A stretch of DNA of 64,000 bases from DASRYH01 sp035687245. GTDB taxonomy: Bacteria > Actinomycetota > Coriobacteriia > Anaerosomatales > PHET01. Positions 1 through 8,450 of the stretch are shown here, one piece after another. Positions within the stretch are counted from its first letter, which is position 1. The number at the start of each line of letters is the position of its first letter. The notes below the pieces were generated by a model. That model was not told the DNA's origin. It did not search any database and saw only the letters and a list, made by a program, of their open reading frames with translations. The DNA is taken from assembly GCA_035687245.1 (NCBI GenBank), contig DASRYH010000042.1, positions 1 through 64,000 of the forward strand, in the 5' to 3' direction. Both the position numbers and the translations under genes were made by a program.

Positions 1-124
1 GCCGGTAGCTGCTCAAGCGGGGCGTGCATCCTCCCGTTTGTGCTCAATTGCGGCCTCAATCACGCCGATGATAAGCCTGCAGCGAACAATAAGGACGTTC
101 GCCTCCAGGCGAAGGATGTCGGTG

Positions 125-568
125 ATGAAGAAGGCACTCTGGGTTCTACCCGCGGCAGCGAGCGCGATGCTTGTCGTGCCCGCCTGCGCGTTCGCAAGTA
201 CTGGCGACAGCGTGACGGCGCCGGTGCGTCTGGGTGCCGAGCTCGTTGGTCTCCTGGTCGCGCTCGTGCTGCTCGTACAGACGCGCCGGATCCGAACCGA
301 GCTCGCAGGCAGCGCATTTGCCGAAGAGGTCATGTTCGTCGTACTCGCGACGCTGTGCCTCGCCGCATCGGCGGTATTCGCGTGGGCGCAAGGGTTCGTG
401 CCCGCGCAATCCGGTGAGCTGGTCGGCTTCGGCGCACAGCTACTGGTGATCGCGGCCATGGGCCTGCTTGTCGCCTACTTCGCACGCGTTCGCGCCACGC
501 TCAAGACACTGCTCATAGACATGTCGGGCGAAGACGAGCCGGCATCGACGCAGGGCGACGGGAAGTAG
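125..568 (+). CDS. Small exported/membrane protein of unknown function
   Basis: 147 residues. The start at 125 is chosen over in-frame ATGs at 38 and 116 because a GAAGG lies 9 bases upstream and the product then opens with MKK and a hydrophobic signal-like stretch ending near AFAS. Three further hydrophobic segments follow (about residues 31-50, 63-85 and 95-115), then an acidic soluble tail. No family recognised. It is followed after 4 bases by the gene at 573, so the two are probably co-transcribed. The reality of the ORF is fairly secure; its role is unknown. Confidence 0.6.
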   Translation: MKKALWVLPAAASAMLVVPACAFASTGDSVTAPVRLGAELVGLLVALVLLVQTRRIRTELAGSAFAEEVMFVVLATLCLAASAVFAWAQGFVPAQSGELVGFGAQLLVIAAMGLLVAYFARVRATLKTLLIDMSGEDEPASTQGDGK

Positions 569-572
569 ACGC

Positions 573-803
573 GTGTCTAACCCGCTCGCACAGCGCATCG
601 AGGAGACGCTCCGCCCCGTCATCGGCGAGGTGCTGGCGTCTGTCTCCATCGACGTGGAGAGCAAGCGCGTCGGCAAGACGCCCGACACGATCGAGCGCGC
701 CGATCTGCCCGATATCGCAGCGAACCTGCTCACTGCTCTGCGCCTGGTCGTGGGCGAGGAGCTCGCCGAATCAGCATCCCGCAAGGTCCGCGAGCTGGCC
801 TGA
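573..803 (+). CDS. Small hypothetical soluble protein
   Basis: 76 residues from a GTG start, predicted largely helical and charged, without signal peptide, membrane segment or cysteines. It lies 4 bases after the preceding membrane-protein gene and converges with the DUF2177 gene 7 bases downstream, which supports it as the second gene of a two-gene unit. I recognise no family. The tight spacing on both sides argues that it is translated. Confidence 0.5.
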   Translation: MSNPLAQRIEETLRPVIGEVLASVSIDVESKRVGKTPDTIERADLPDIAANLLTALRLVVGEELAESASRKVRELA

Positions 804-810
804 GTACGCG

Positions 811-1230
811 CTAGCCGCCCAGTCCGAGAAGCCTCGAGCCCGCCACGTAGCCCACGGCTGCCACGAGAGTGTTCAGTGTCGTTCCCCAGACCAGGTCGAT
901 GACTGCGATCTGCCATGGCCACCCGTTGATGGTGGCGAGGTTGGTCAGGTCGTAGGTCGCGTATGCGAGGAAGCCGAAGAGCGCGCCCCGCCAAAGCGCG
1001 CCGGCGAGGGCACCCTCTTTGAGTCCGGGCACCACGGCGAGCAGCAGGAGTCCGACGACGTAAAGCAGGTAGAACGCGCCCGCGACTGCCAACTTCGGCT
1101 GCCGTGCCAGTAGCTCGCCGAGGCGCGGGGCGTAGATGCGCTGCGTCGCGGTGCTCAGCCATACAAGGTCGATGGCGAAGAACGCGGCCGTCATGATTCC
1201 GTACAACGCGATGAGCTTGCCTGTGGGCAC
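811..1230 (-). CDS. DUF2177-type integral membrane protein
   Basis: 139 residues with four hydrophobic segments. The pattern of an N-terminal AFFAIDLVWL segment and a later YATYDLTNLATINGWP segment is characteristic of the DUF2177 membrane family, whose function is not established. GTG start with a GAGAGGAGA ribosome site 7 bases upstream. It is preceded on the same strand by another small membrane protein (1274-1657), so the pair may be one transcript. Family assignment is from motif memory; function unknown. Confidence 0.75.
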   Translation of the reverse strand: MPTGKLIALYGIMTAAFFAIDLVWLSTATQRIYAPRLGELLARQPKLAVAGAFYLLYVVGLLLLAVVPGLKEGALAGALWRGALFGFLAYATYDLTNLATINGWPWQIAVIDLVWGTTLNTLVAAVGYVAGSRLLGLGG

Positions 1231-1273
1231 AAGCGTCTCCTCTCGGCCGAGCGCGTCGCGATCCGACTCGCCT

Positions 1274-1657
1274 TTACTCGTCCTCGTCGGTGCGCACGAA
1301 CCAGCTGAGGACTCCTGAGACGATGCTGATGACGATGGCCGCCCAGAAGTACGGCCAGAACTTGCCGTCGACCACGATCGCGCCCCCCAGCCATCCCAGC
1401 CAGTTGTTGACGATCCAGACCGAGATCCACAGCAGGCCGGCGTTGATGACGAGGTTGAAGACGCCCAGCGTCATGATGATGCAGCCGATGGCGCCGATCT
1501 TGAAGACGGCACCAAGCGTAGCGTTGACCAGTCCGATGATGATCGCTGCTGCGAGAATAGCGGAGATGGCATTGCCGCTGACCGAGAAGCCTGGAACAAG
1601 CAGCACTGCCGCAGCGACCGCAATCGAGGTAACGAGCCAGCGGACGAAGAACTTCAT
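1274..1657 (-). CDS. Phage holin superfamily IV-like membrane protein
   Basis: 127 residues with four transmembrane segments, an N-terminal FVRWLVTSIAV and a central GLVNATLGAVFKIG stretch, as in the mycobacterial four-TM holin superfamily IV (PF04020). Such proteins are common chromosomal membrane proteins and need not be phage-derived; no phage genes are nearby. The start at 1657 is preferred over the in-frame ATG 21 bases upstream because AAAGGG sits 7 bases before it. Ends with an acidic TDEDE tail. Function unknown. Confidence 0.75.
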   Translation of the reverse strand: MKFFVRWLVTSIAVAAAVLLVPGFSVSGNAISAILAAAIIIGLVNATLGAVFKIGAIGCIIMTLGVFNLVINAGLLWISVWIVNNWLGWLGGAIVVDGKFWPYFWAAIVISIVSGVLSWFVRTDEDE

Positions 1658-1791
1658 GGTGAGACCCTTTCGTTGCATGATCGCAGCGAGCGCCGGAGTG
1701 GCGTGCGCGCCGCACCCTTCACAGAAGCTTCCAGCTGAGGCTTCAAGGGAATGAATGTCCCAACCACGGCTATGTCTAACGGGAGTAGGGC

Positions 1792-2781
1792 ATGCAAATA
1801 GACACGATTCCCGCGCGCACGCGCAACACCTGGGCGGTATCCCTCGTCATCATCGCCGCGCTGCTGCTCGCTGTTACCCCTGCGTCACTATGGGTGCGCA
1901 ACGTCGTCTTCGACACTGAGGCGTGGGTCGCCACCGTTGGCCCGCTCGCCGACAACCCGGACATACAAGACGCCGTCGCCAAGGCGGCCTCCGATGCTCT
2001 CATCACCAAGCTCGATGCGCAGAAGCGCATAGCGGACCTGCTGCCAAACCTCTTCGGCCTCGACAAGCTCGCGCCTGTGCTCGCCTCCACGCTCGAGGAC
2101 GCGATCAGGTCGCAAGCAACCAACGTGGTGCGCTCTGAGGAGTTTGGCGAGATCTGGCGCGACATCAACCGCGCGAGTCACAGCGCCGTCCTCGCCGCGG
2201 TGATGGGGGGCGAACGCGGTGCCGCCTCGCTAGAGGACGGAACGCTCACCCTCGACACCGGCGTGATCATCGATCAGGTCAAGAAGCGGCTCGAAGACCG
2301 GGGTCTCGGCTTCATCGTGAAGGCACCCACCTCAACGATGGACCGGCAGATCGTGCTGATGCAGTCAGACACCCTGAAGTCGGTTGCCGCATGGGCGAAG
2401 GTCGTACGGGCGATAGCCTATGCCATCCCGCTGTTCGGCGTGTTGCTGCTCGCTGGCGGCGTCTGGTTCGCTGCCGACCGGCAGCGCGTCGCCGTGGTGT
2501 TCGGTGCGGCGCTCGCGCTCTTCGGCATCCTGCCCGCGCAGATGGTCTACATCACCCAGGTCAGCGCCTCGCGAAGCATCGAGCGGCTCGCGGGCATCCC
2601 CACGGCCGCGGCAGAGGCGGCCTTCGACATCATCTTCCGCGACGTCATCGCCTCCGATCGTTATGTCATCTATGCGGGCCTGGCGATCCTGCTCGTGGCC
2701 CTGGTCGCCGGCCCCTACCGCTGGGCAGTAACGCTGCGCGCCTCGGTCGTCCGCGCGCTCCATGGCGATTCGGCGGTGTAG
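1792..2781 (+). CDS. Actinobacterial-type integral membrane protein
   Basis: 329 residues. A transmembrane segment near residues 15-35 is followed by a roughly 165-residue extracytoplasmic region with the WVRNVVFDTEAWV and PLADNPDIQDAVA motifs seen in uncharacterised actinobacterial membrane proteins, then three more transmembrane segments (about 203-225, 231-252 and 294-315). No catalytic motif is apparent. The gene ends inside or just before the downstream LytS-type kinase gene, so the two are probably co-transcribed. A sensory or envelope role would be guesswork. Confidence 0.7.
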   Translation: MQIDTIPARTRNTWAVSLVIIAALLLAVTPASLWVRNVVFDTEAWVATVGPLADNPDIQDAVAKAASDALITKLDAQKRIADLLPNLFGLDKLAPVLASTLEDAIRSQATNVVRSEEFGEIWRDINRASHSAVLAAVMGGERGAASLEDGTLTLDTGVIIDQVKKRLEDRGLGFIVKAPTSTMDRQIVLMQSDTLKSVAAWAKVVRAIAYAIPLFGVLLLAGGVWFAADRQRVAVVFGAALALFGILPAQMVYITQVSASRSIERLAGIPTAAAEAAFDIIFRDVIASDRYVIYAGLAILLVALVAGPYRWAVTLRASVVRALHGDSAV

Positions 2782-2818
2782 GATACTCGCACCGACAGCC
2801 GAGGAAGACGAGAAGCGC

Positions 2819-4189
2819 GTGAGCGAGACGCAAGTGGAGATAGAAGAGCGCATGAACGAGTTCGCCGGCGGCATTCTGCCGTCCGTGCGGCGACAGAACC
2901 TCATCGACATGGCGCTGCTCGGGCTGACGCTGCTTCTTGGCGCGCTCGCGGTCGCTAGCCAGGTCGTGGGCGAGATCCCGGTCTACCTCGGGGAAGCAGC
3001 CGTCCTTGGGCTCGTCGCCGTCGGCACGTCGGCGGTCTACATGCGCATGGCGGCTCGCACCGACCACGTGAGCGCTCTGCAATCCGACCGCATGCTCGCG
3101 ATCGCGAATGAGTCAATCACCTTCCTGCGCGAGGGCCTCGACGAGCGTACCGCAGGCGAGGTCTGCCGAATCGTGCTGCGCAAGACCGAGGCCGCAGCCG
3201 TCGCCATCACCGGCACCGACGCGGTTCTCGGCTTCGCGGGTGTGGGCGAAGACCACCACCTCGTGGGGGGCCCCATCATCACGCGGGCGACCCAGGAGGC
3301 TCTCGACGAGGACGAGCCCCGCATCCTGCACAACAAGGGCGACATCGGTTGTCCCGACCCCGACTGTCTGCTGCGCGCCGCGATCGTCGTGCCGCTAGAG
3401 ATGCGCGGAAACCCCGTAGGGACGCTGAAGTTCTACTACACCTCGGACCGTTTCCTGAACGAGACCCAACTCGCGATGGCCGAAGGCCTCGCGCGCCTGC
3501 TCTCCACGCAGCTCGAGCTCTCAGAGCTGGAGCGTCAGACCGAGCTCGCCACGCAGATGGAGCTCAAAGCGCTGCAAGCCCAGATCAACCCGCACTTCCT
3601 CTTCAACACCATCAACACGATCGCGGCGTTCATCCGCACCGACCCCTCCGAGGCCCGTCGCCTGCTGCGCGAATTCGGCGCCTTCTACCGCCACACGCTC
3701 GAGCAGGCCGAAGACATGGTCGTGCTCGAGCGCGAGCTCGAGTTCGTCGACACCTACGTTGCGCTGGAGAAGGCGCGCTTCGGTGAGTTGCTCGTGGTTG
3801 CCGAAGACGTCGACGACGAGGCGCTTGAGACGCTCGTCCCGGCCTTCATCATCCAGCCGATCGTCGAGAACTCCGTGGGGCACGGCATGCGGGGCGACGG
3901 CGACCCGCTGCACGTCACGATCTCGGCTCACGTCGCGGGCGATCAGCTGTGCATCCAAGTGCGCGACGACGGCGTCGGCATCTCGGCCGACCGCCTGCCT
4001 CACGTGCTCGAGCCAGGGGCCGGTAGCGGGCTTGGCATCGCAATGCGCAACGTCTCTGACCGCCTGCGCGGCTACTTCGGTCCTGAGAGCGGGCTGAAGA
4101 TCGAGAGCACCGAAGGGGAGGGGACGTGTGTCACCCTCACCATCAGGCCTCTGCCACAGCATCTGCACGAGGAGCCGATAGCGCTCTAG
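2819..4189 (+). CDS. LytS-family sensor histidine kinase with GAF domain
   Basis: 456 residues from GTG 2819 (an upstream ATG at 2762 would overlap the previous gene). Two N-terminal transmembrane segments are followed by a GAF-like domain containing CPDPDC (about residues 95-240). The LytS/AlgZ-type phosphoacceptor region is LQAQINPHFLFN with His259, then a HATPase domain with PIVENSVGHG and DDGVGIS. The product is a membrane kinase that would phosphorylate a LytTR-type response regulator. No response regulator gene lies beside it; the next features are a tRNA and a GGDEF/HD-GYP gene, so it is an orphan kinase here. Kinase assignment is firm; ligand unknown. Confidence 0.9.
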   Translation: MSETQVEIEERMNEFAGGILPSVRRQNLIDMALLGLTLLLGALAVASQVVGEIPVYLGEAAVLGLVAVGTSAVYMRMAARTDHVSALQSDRMLAIANESITFLREGLDERTAGEVCRIVLRKTEAAAVAITGTDAVLGFAGVGEDHHLVGGPIITRATQEALDEDEPRILHNKGDIGCPDPDCLLRAAIVVPLEMRGNPVGTLKFYYTSDRFLNETQLAMAEGLARLLSTQLELSELERQTELATQMELKALQAQINPHFLFNTINTIAAFIRTDPSEARRLLREFGAFYRHTLEQAEDMVVLERELEFVDTYVALEKARFGELLVVAEDVDDEALETLVPAFIIQPIVENSVGHGMRGDGDPLHVTISAHVAGDQLCIQVRDDGVGISADRLPHVLEPGAGSGLGIAMRNVSDRLRGYFGPESGLKIESTEGEGTCVTLTIRPLPQHLHEEPIAL

Positions 4190-4197
4190 CCCGTGCG

Positions 4198-4226
4198 TTG
4201 CCGCTTGCCGCGCCGCTCGCTATACT
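4198..4226 (+). promoter_or_regulatory. Sigma-70-type promoter of tRNA-Ser(GGA)
   Basis: TTGCCG at 4198-4203 and TATACT at 4221-4226 are separated by exactly 17 bases, about 40 bases before the tRNA. The second tRNA-Ser gene has the same arrangement with the same -10 hexamer, which supports both calls. Confidence 0.65.
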
Positions 4227-4265
4227 CGCCGTTGCGTCTGTGCGCTTCGCGCGCAGCGCCAGCAC

Positions 4266-4358
4266 GGAGAGCTGACCGAGAGGCTGAAGGTGCACGACTG
4301 GAAATCGTGTGTGCGGCTTTGAACCGTACCCAGGGTTCGAATCCCTGGCTCTCCGCCA
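4266..4358 (+). tRNA. tRNA-Ser (anticodon GGA)
   Basis: The GGAGAGC acceptor strand pairs with GCTCTCC, followed by a discriminator G and an encoded CCA. The anticodon arm is CACGA-CTGGAAA-TCGTG, giving GGA. The extended variable arm expected of a class II serine tRNA and a GGTTCGAATCC T-arm are present. It decodes UCC and UCU. It has its own promoter and terminator. Confidence 0.95.
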
Positions 4359-4369
4359 GAACAAAGACG

Positions 4370-4400
4370 AAGACCCGCCCGATGCGGCGGGTCTTCTTGT
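4370..4400 (+). terminator. Rho-independent terminator after tRNA-Ser(GGA)
   Basis: A perfect 10-base-pair stem (AAGACCCGCC with GGCGGGTCTT), six-base loop CGATGC, followed by a T-rich CTTGTT. It lies 11 bases after the tRNA CCA. Confidence 0.85.
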
Positions 4401-4466
4401 TACTCTGTGCGTGTGCGAAGCCGGGCTCGGCGCGGACCCGGCAGGCAAGAGAGGGGACACTCGAAG

Positions 4467-6596
4467 TTGAGACGAACGTGGCTGATCATCGCCGCCGCGC
4501 TCTCCGTGCTGTTCCCCATCGCCTACGCTGCGTCTCGCACGCTTGCGCCGGCGCACACAGCCGTGCTCCCGCAGGTCCTCTACCTCGTGCCGTTCTTCGC
4601 CACGGTGTTGCTGGTGCTTGCCTGCACGCGCTTTGAGGGACGCGAGCGTGCATTCTGGATCCTGATGACGGTCACGCTCGCCCTCATCACCCTTGCCGAA
4701 ACGGCGTACTCCGTGCTTGCCGTGACCGGCGGGACCGAGCCCGGCTGGCAGCCGCTGCTCGTCGTTCCCTACTTGCTGGCCGGCGTACTCTTCATCCCGA
4801 GCATCCAGATTCTCACTCACCTGGCGTCAGAGCCACGGGCACGCCGAACCGGCCATGTCATCGATCTTGCAGTCATCGTGGTCGTAGGCTTCCTCGTCGA
4901 AGAAGTCGTCTTCACCGGCCCGATGTTCTTGGTCCACGGCGCCCCGCTGGAGAGCGCGCTGTTCACGACGCTCTTCTCGATATACGGCCTGCTGATCGCC
5001 GCCTTCATGGTCCAGGGCCTGCTCGTGGCCCACGTGCTCAGGTGGCGGCAGTGGGAGCGGATCATGGCCGCGAGCATCCTGCTCTACGGCGGCTCGACTC
5101 TTCTCTCGCCGATCCAGCATCTGAGCCAGATACACCTGTTTCCCGACTGGTCCGGGACACTCATCGAGAGCCTGTGGGTGGCGGCCTTCGGCGGAATGGG
5201 CATCGCTGCGATCTTCCGGCTCACTGCGGCCCAAGGCCCCGGGGAGCACGTCTTCTCCGGCGAGCGGGCAAGGCGCCGGCCGTGGACTTCGAACTCGGTG
5301 GTCGCTGTGGCAACGCTGGCGATCGGCTACTGCCTGTGGAGCGCCCCCCACAGCACCGGTATGCAGTACGACATCTACGTACTCTCGGCGACCGTCCTGC
5401 TGGTGCTGGTTGCGTTGCGCTACTTCATCGTGAATAACGCCTTCGCGGGGACCGCCGAGCTGTCGCGCACCGATCCCGTAACCGGGCTGGGAAACCGCCG
5501 CGCTATCCAGGACTTCCTCGACCATGAGGCGGCCGACGCGATCCGTTTCGGCGCTCCCTTCACGCTCATGGTCTTGCAGGTGTCAGGCATCTCTCGCATC
5601 ACGATGGCGATGGGTCGTGCCGAGCGCGACCGGGTGCTCGCGGCAATCGCTGCGCGCATCCGGCCCATCATCGGCACCGACATGGCCGCGCGCGCCTCCG
5701 GGGCTGAGTTCATCTTCGGCATCAGCCAGGCCAACGCGACCCAAGTGCTCCCGATGGCGCTCGACATCCGCGACAGCGTGATGGCCTTCTGCGCCGAAGA
5801 GGGTGTGCCCGTTGTGACCTCGATCGGCGTCGCGTCGTTTCCCACGCACGCGCTCGACGCCGACACGCTGCTTCAGCAGGCACGTTCGGCTGCCGAATGG
5901 TCGCGATCTGAAGGCCGTCACAAGGTGACGGTCTTTGACAACCGCATCTTCGGCGCCGAGGCGCAAGCGAACACCGCAATGGTGATGGGGCTGCGGGAGC
6001 GCGCGTTACGGGCGGTGGTAGCCTCGCTTGACGCGTCAGTGCCGGGGCGCGAGTATCGCTCCTCCAACGTGCAGATGCTCGCAACCGCGCTCGCGCACGA
6101 GCTGGGCATGGGGGAAGAGCACGCGAGCCGCGTTGGCTACGCGGCGTCAGTCTGTGACGTCGGGCTCGTCGTCGTGTCCACTGATGCGCACCTCTCGATC
6201 TCGGATCCAGCCAGCTTCGACCTGGGCGAGCACGCGGCGATCTCGGGACGCATTCTCACCGGCGTCGGCGAGGCTGACATCGGCGGGTGGGTCCGCTCGC
6301 ACCACGAGCGCTGGGACGGAACCGGCCATCCGGATGGCCTCGCCGGCGAAGCCATCCCGCTCGAGAGCCGCATCATTGCGATCTGCGACCTCTACGACGA
6401 ACTCGTCTCGGGCCGCCCTGGAGCCTCGGCCGTCTCGCCAGCTGCTGCGCTCCAGCAGCTCGATCTGGAGCTAGGGTCCCGCTTCGATCCGGTAGCCGGT
6501 GAGCGTTTCATCCGCATGGTCTCCGAGCTGCTCGAAGTCTCATCGCGAACCGAACGGCCGCACCGCCTCGGCCACAACCCGACCGCAAGTCCCTAA
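4467..6596 (+). CDS. Membrane protein with degenerate GGDEF and degenerate HD-GYP domains
   Basis: 709 residues from TTG 4467, which has GAGAGGGG about 10 bases upstream; upstream GTG 4407 would begin right after the terminator. About eight to nine transmembrane segments fill residues 1-320. A GGDEF-like domain follows (RTDPVTGLGNRRA is present), but its signature is SGAEF (residues 411-415). A C-terminal HD-GYP-like domain reads CDVGL at 563-567 instead of HDxGK, and HHERWDGTGHP (from 612) instead of a GYP ending. Both catalytic sites are therefore altered, suggesting a c-di-GMP sensor or scaffold rather than an active enzyme. Followed after 9 bases by a CDF transporter gene, so probably co-transcribed. 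Confidence 0.85.
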   Translation: MRRTWLIIAAALSVLFPIAYAASRTLAPAHTAVLPQVLYLVPFFATVLLVLACTRFEGRERAFWILMTVTLALITLAETAYSVLAVTGGTEPGWQPLLVVPYLLAGVLFIPSIQILTHLASEPRARRTGHVIDLAVIVVVGFLVEEVVFTGPMFLVHGAPLESALFTTLFSIYGLLIAAFMVQGLLVAHVLRWRQWERIMAASILLYGGSTLLSPIQHLSQIHLFPDWSGTLIESLWVAAFGGMGIAAIFRLTAAQGPGEHVFSGERARRRPWTSNSVVAVATLAIGYCLWSAPHSTGMQYDIYVLSATVLLVLVALRYFIVNNAFAGTAELSRTDPVTGLGNRRAIQDFLDHEAADAIRFGAPFTLMVLQVSGISRITMAMGRAERDRVLAAIAARIRPIIGTDMAARASGAEFIFGISQANATQVLPMALDIRDSVMAFCAEEGVPVVTSIGVASFPTHALDADTLLQQARSAAEWSRSEGRHKVTVFDNRIFGAEAQANTAMVMGLRERALRAVVASLDASVPGREYRSSNVQMLATALAHELGMGEEHASRVGYAASVCDVGLVVVSTDAHLSISDPASFDLGEHAAISGRILTGVGEADIGGWVRSHHERWDGTGHPDGLAGEAIPLESRIIAICDLYDELVSGRPGASAVSPAAALQQLDLELGSRFDPVAGERFIRMVSELLEVSSRTERPHRLGHNPTASP

Positions 6597-6605
6597 GGAG
6601 ACGCT

Positions 6606-7568
6606 TTGGCTGAAGTACAGGGCGAGTCAAAGACCGCGGTAGTCGCGGCCGTCGTCGCGAACCTCGTTATCGCTGTCGTGAAGTTCATTGCCGGATCCAT
6701 GACGAAGAGCTCCGCGATGCTTGCCGAAGGCATTCACTCGCTCGTCGATTGCGGCAACGGCGCGCTCGTGCTCGTGGGCATGAAGCGCAGCACGGCTCCG
6801 CCCGATGCTGAGCATCCTTTCGGCCACGGCAAAGAGCTCTACTTCTGGACCTTCATCGTCGCGATCTCGGTCTTCGCCATCGGTGGCGGCATGTCCGTAT
6901 ACGAGGGCATCTCGCACCTTCGGCATATGAGCGAGACGACGATCACCGACCCCACGGTGAACTACATCGTGCTGGCCATCTCACTGGTGGTGGAGGGCTG
7001 GTCGTTCTTCGTCGCGATGAAGCATTTCAACGCCGCGCGCGGCGAGACGGGCATCATGCAGTTCGTGCGCACCGCCAAAGACCCCAGCCTGTTCACCGTC
7101 GTCTTTGAGGACTCCGCTGCGATGGTCGGCCTGGTCGTGGCCTTCCTAGGCGTCTGGCTGGGGCACACCTTCGAGAACCCCGTCTTCGACGGCGCGGCAT
7201 CGATCATCATCGGTCTGTTGCTCATGGGCGTGGCGTGGGGCCTGGCACGTGAGACCAAGGGCCTGCTCGTAGGCGAAGGTGTCGAGCCCGAGCTTCTGAC
7301 CACGATGCAAGCCGCAGTGCTTGCCGACGAAGACGTCGTGCAGTGCGGCGCGATTCGATCGATGTACTTCGGTCCGACCGAGCTGCTCGTCAATCTCGAC
7401 GTCGTATTCAAGCCGGGGATGGACGGCGAGCGTATTCACGATGCAATCACGCGAGTCGAGGGCGCCATCCAGGCGACGGACTCAGCGGTGACGCGCGTCT
7501 ACATCGAGGTCGAATCGGTAAAGGACCTGTTCGCAGCGGGTGAAGCGGTCACCGGTCGCGGCGAATAG
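6606..7568 (+). CDS. Cation diffusion facilitator (CDF) family transporter
   Basis: 320 residues, TTG start with AAGGAG 5 bases upstream. It shows the CDF hallmarks: HSLVDCGN (His44, Asp48) in the second transmembrane segment, HPFGHGKELYFW in the loop after it, EDSAAMVG in the fifth segment, and a C-terminal cytoplasmic ferredoxin-like domain. Family members export divalent metals (Zn2+, Fe2+, Mn2+, Cd2+) by proton antiport; the metal cannot be read from sequence. The gene follows the degenerate GGDEF/HD-GYP gene by 9 bases. Confidence 0.9.
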   Translation: MAEVQGESKTAVVAAVVANLVIAVVKFIAGSMTKSSAMLAEGIHSLVDCGNGALVLVGMKRSTAPPDAEHPFGHGKELYFWTFIVAISVFAIGGGMSVYEGISHLRHMSETTITDPTVNYIVLAISLVVEGWSFFVAMKHFNAARGETGIMQFVRTAKDPSLFTVVFEDSAAMVGLVVAFLGVWLGHTFENPVFDGAASIIIGLLLMGVAWGLARETKGLLVGEGVEPELLTTMQAAVLADEDVVQCGAIRSMYFGPTELLVNLDVVFKPGMDGERIHDAITRVEGAIQATDSAVTRVYIEVESVKDLFAAGEAVTGRGE

Positions 7569-7727
7569 CAGACGCTGCCCGCCGCACTGTGACTGGACCA
7601 AGCTGAATCTGCCGCTCGTCCTTGGCGATGTGCGATTGGTAAAGCACGGCTTTCAGTCTGAGAGACATGCGCCGATACCTTGAGTGAGACCGGAAGTCGC
7701 AACTGCCAACTCGCGAGGAAACGGATC

Positions 7728-7952
7728 ATGGACGAGGAACTCGCTCGATACATTCGCGGTGTCGCTGCCCGGCGCAGCGCGTCGGAGATGCTCGAGGACG
7801 ACCTCTTCTTGAGTTCGCTACTCACGGATCTTGTCGTTGGAGTGCAATCGCACAAGTGCGTACCCGGTGACCGCGATTCGCTGGGCATGACGCGCCTGCG
7901 CGCGATGCACGATGCGACGGCTGCGACCGCGGCGGCCAGCGGCGGGCACTAG
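7728..7952 (+). CDS. Small hypothetical protein
   Basis: 74 residues. The ATG at 7728 has a clear GAGGAAA ribosome site, better than the TTG at 7680. The product is acidic and soluble (MDEELARYIRGVAARR...) with no motif I recognise. It stands alone between the CDF transporter and tRNA-Ser(CGA). The ribosome site makes translation plausible; function unknown. Confidence 0.45.
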   Translation: MDEELARYIRGVAARRSASEMLEDDLFLSSLLTDLVVGVQSHKCVPGDRDSLGMTRLRAMHDATAATAAASGGH

Positions 7953-7972
7953 CCCAGCAGCGCTCACCGCGC

Positions 7973-8001
7973 TTGTTCGAGCACTCCGCACTCTATATAC
8001 T
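7973..8001 (+). promoter_or_regulatory. Sigma-70-type promoter of tRNA-Ser(CGA)
   Basis: TTGTTC at 7973-7978 and TATACT at 7996-8001 with a 17-base spacer, 44 bases before the tRNA. It matches the other tRNA-Ser promoter in layout and -10 sequence. Confidence 0.7.
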
Positions 8002-8045
8002 CCCGTCTTGCGCTCGGGGGTACGCCCCCGTGACGGCGCCACCGC

Positions 8046-8138
8046 GGAGAGGTGGCAGAGTGGTTGAATGCGGCAGTCTCGAAAACTGTTTAGCGGGTAA
8101 CCCCCGTTACGAGGGTTCGAATCCCTCCCTCTCCGCCA
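8046..8138 (+). tRNA. tRNA-Ser (anticodon CGA)
   Basis: GGAGAGG pairs with CCTCTCC, with discriminator G and encoded CCA. The anticodon loop CT-CGA-AA gives CGA. A long variable arm (class II) and GGTTCGAATCC T-arm are present. It decodes UCG. Confidence 0.95.
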
Positions 8139-8152
8139 GAAGAAGCTGAAGC

Positions 8153-8196
8153 GTGACCCCCGCTACCCGACGAGGGAGGCGGGGGTCACGTCCTTT
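8153..8196 (+). terminator. Rho-independent terminator after tRNA-Ser(CGA)
   Basis: GTGACCCCCGC (8153-8163) pairs perfectly with GCGGGGGTCAC (8179-8189), followed by GTCCTTT. It lies 15 bases after the tRNA. Confidence 0.75.
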
Positions 8197-8213
8197 CGGC
8201 AGGAAGAAGACGT

Positions 8214-8450
8214 ATGCCCGTGGACGACCAGCGCTCCAGCGACCCTCTGCACGGCATCACGCTCGAGATGATGCTGAAGAGGCTCGTCAACAAGTACGGC
8301 TGGGACGGCTTGGCGAAGCGCGTCAGGATCAACTGTCTGAAGAACGACCCGACGATTCCGTCGGTGCTCAACTTCCTGCGCAAGACGCCGTGGGCGCGGG
8401 CCAAGGTGGAGGAGCTGTACCGGGACTCGAAGTTCTGGACGGCCGACTAG
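8214..8450 (+). CDS. VF530/DUF2132 family protein
   Basis: 78 residues. The whole sequence fits the VF530 (DUF2132) family: DPLHGITLEMMLKRLV near the N terminus, a central YGWDGLAKRVRINCLKNDP and a C-terminal LRKTPWARAKVEELY. Known from a Vibrio fischeri structure and described as possibly DNA-binding; function is not established. AGGAAGAAG precedes the start. Its stop overlaps that of the convergent gene at 8447 through a shared CTAG. Confidence 0.85.
   Translation: MPVDDQRSSDPLHGITLEMMLKRLVNKYGWDGLAKRVRINCLKNDPTIPSVLNFLRKTPWARAKVEELYRDSKFWTAD

Noticed and set aside
1..124. End of a gene entering the window from the left.
   Set aside because: A TAG at 6-8 could be such a stop, but the stretch is too short to support any call.
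1274..1657. Holin-like gene as evidence of a prophage.
   Set aside because: Four-TM holin superfamily IV proteins are common chromosomal genes; no integrase, lysin or structural gene is near.
4266..8138. tRNA-Ser genes as integration sites of a mobile element.
   Set aside because: Both tRNAs are complete with CCA and terminators; no integrase and no repeated tRNA 3' end was seen between or beyond them.
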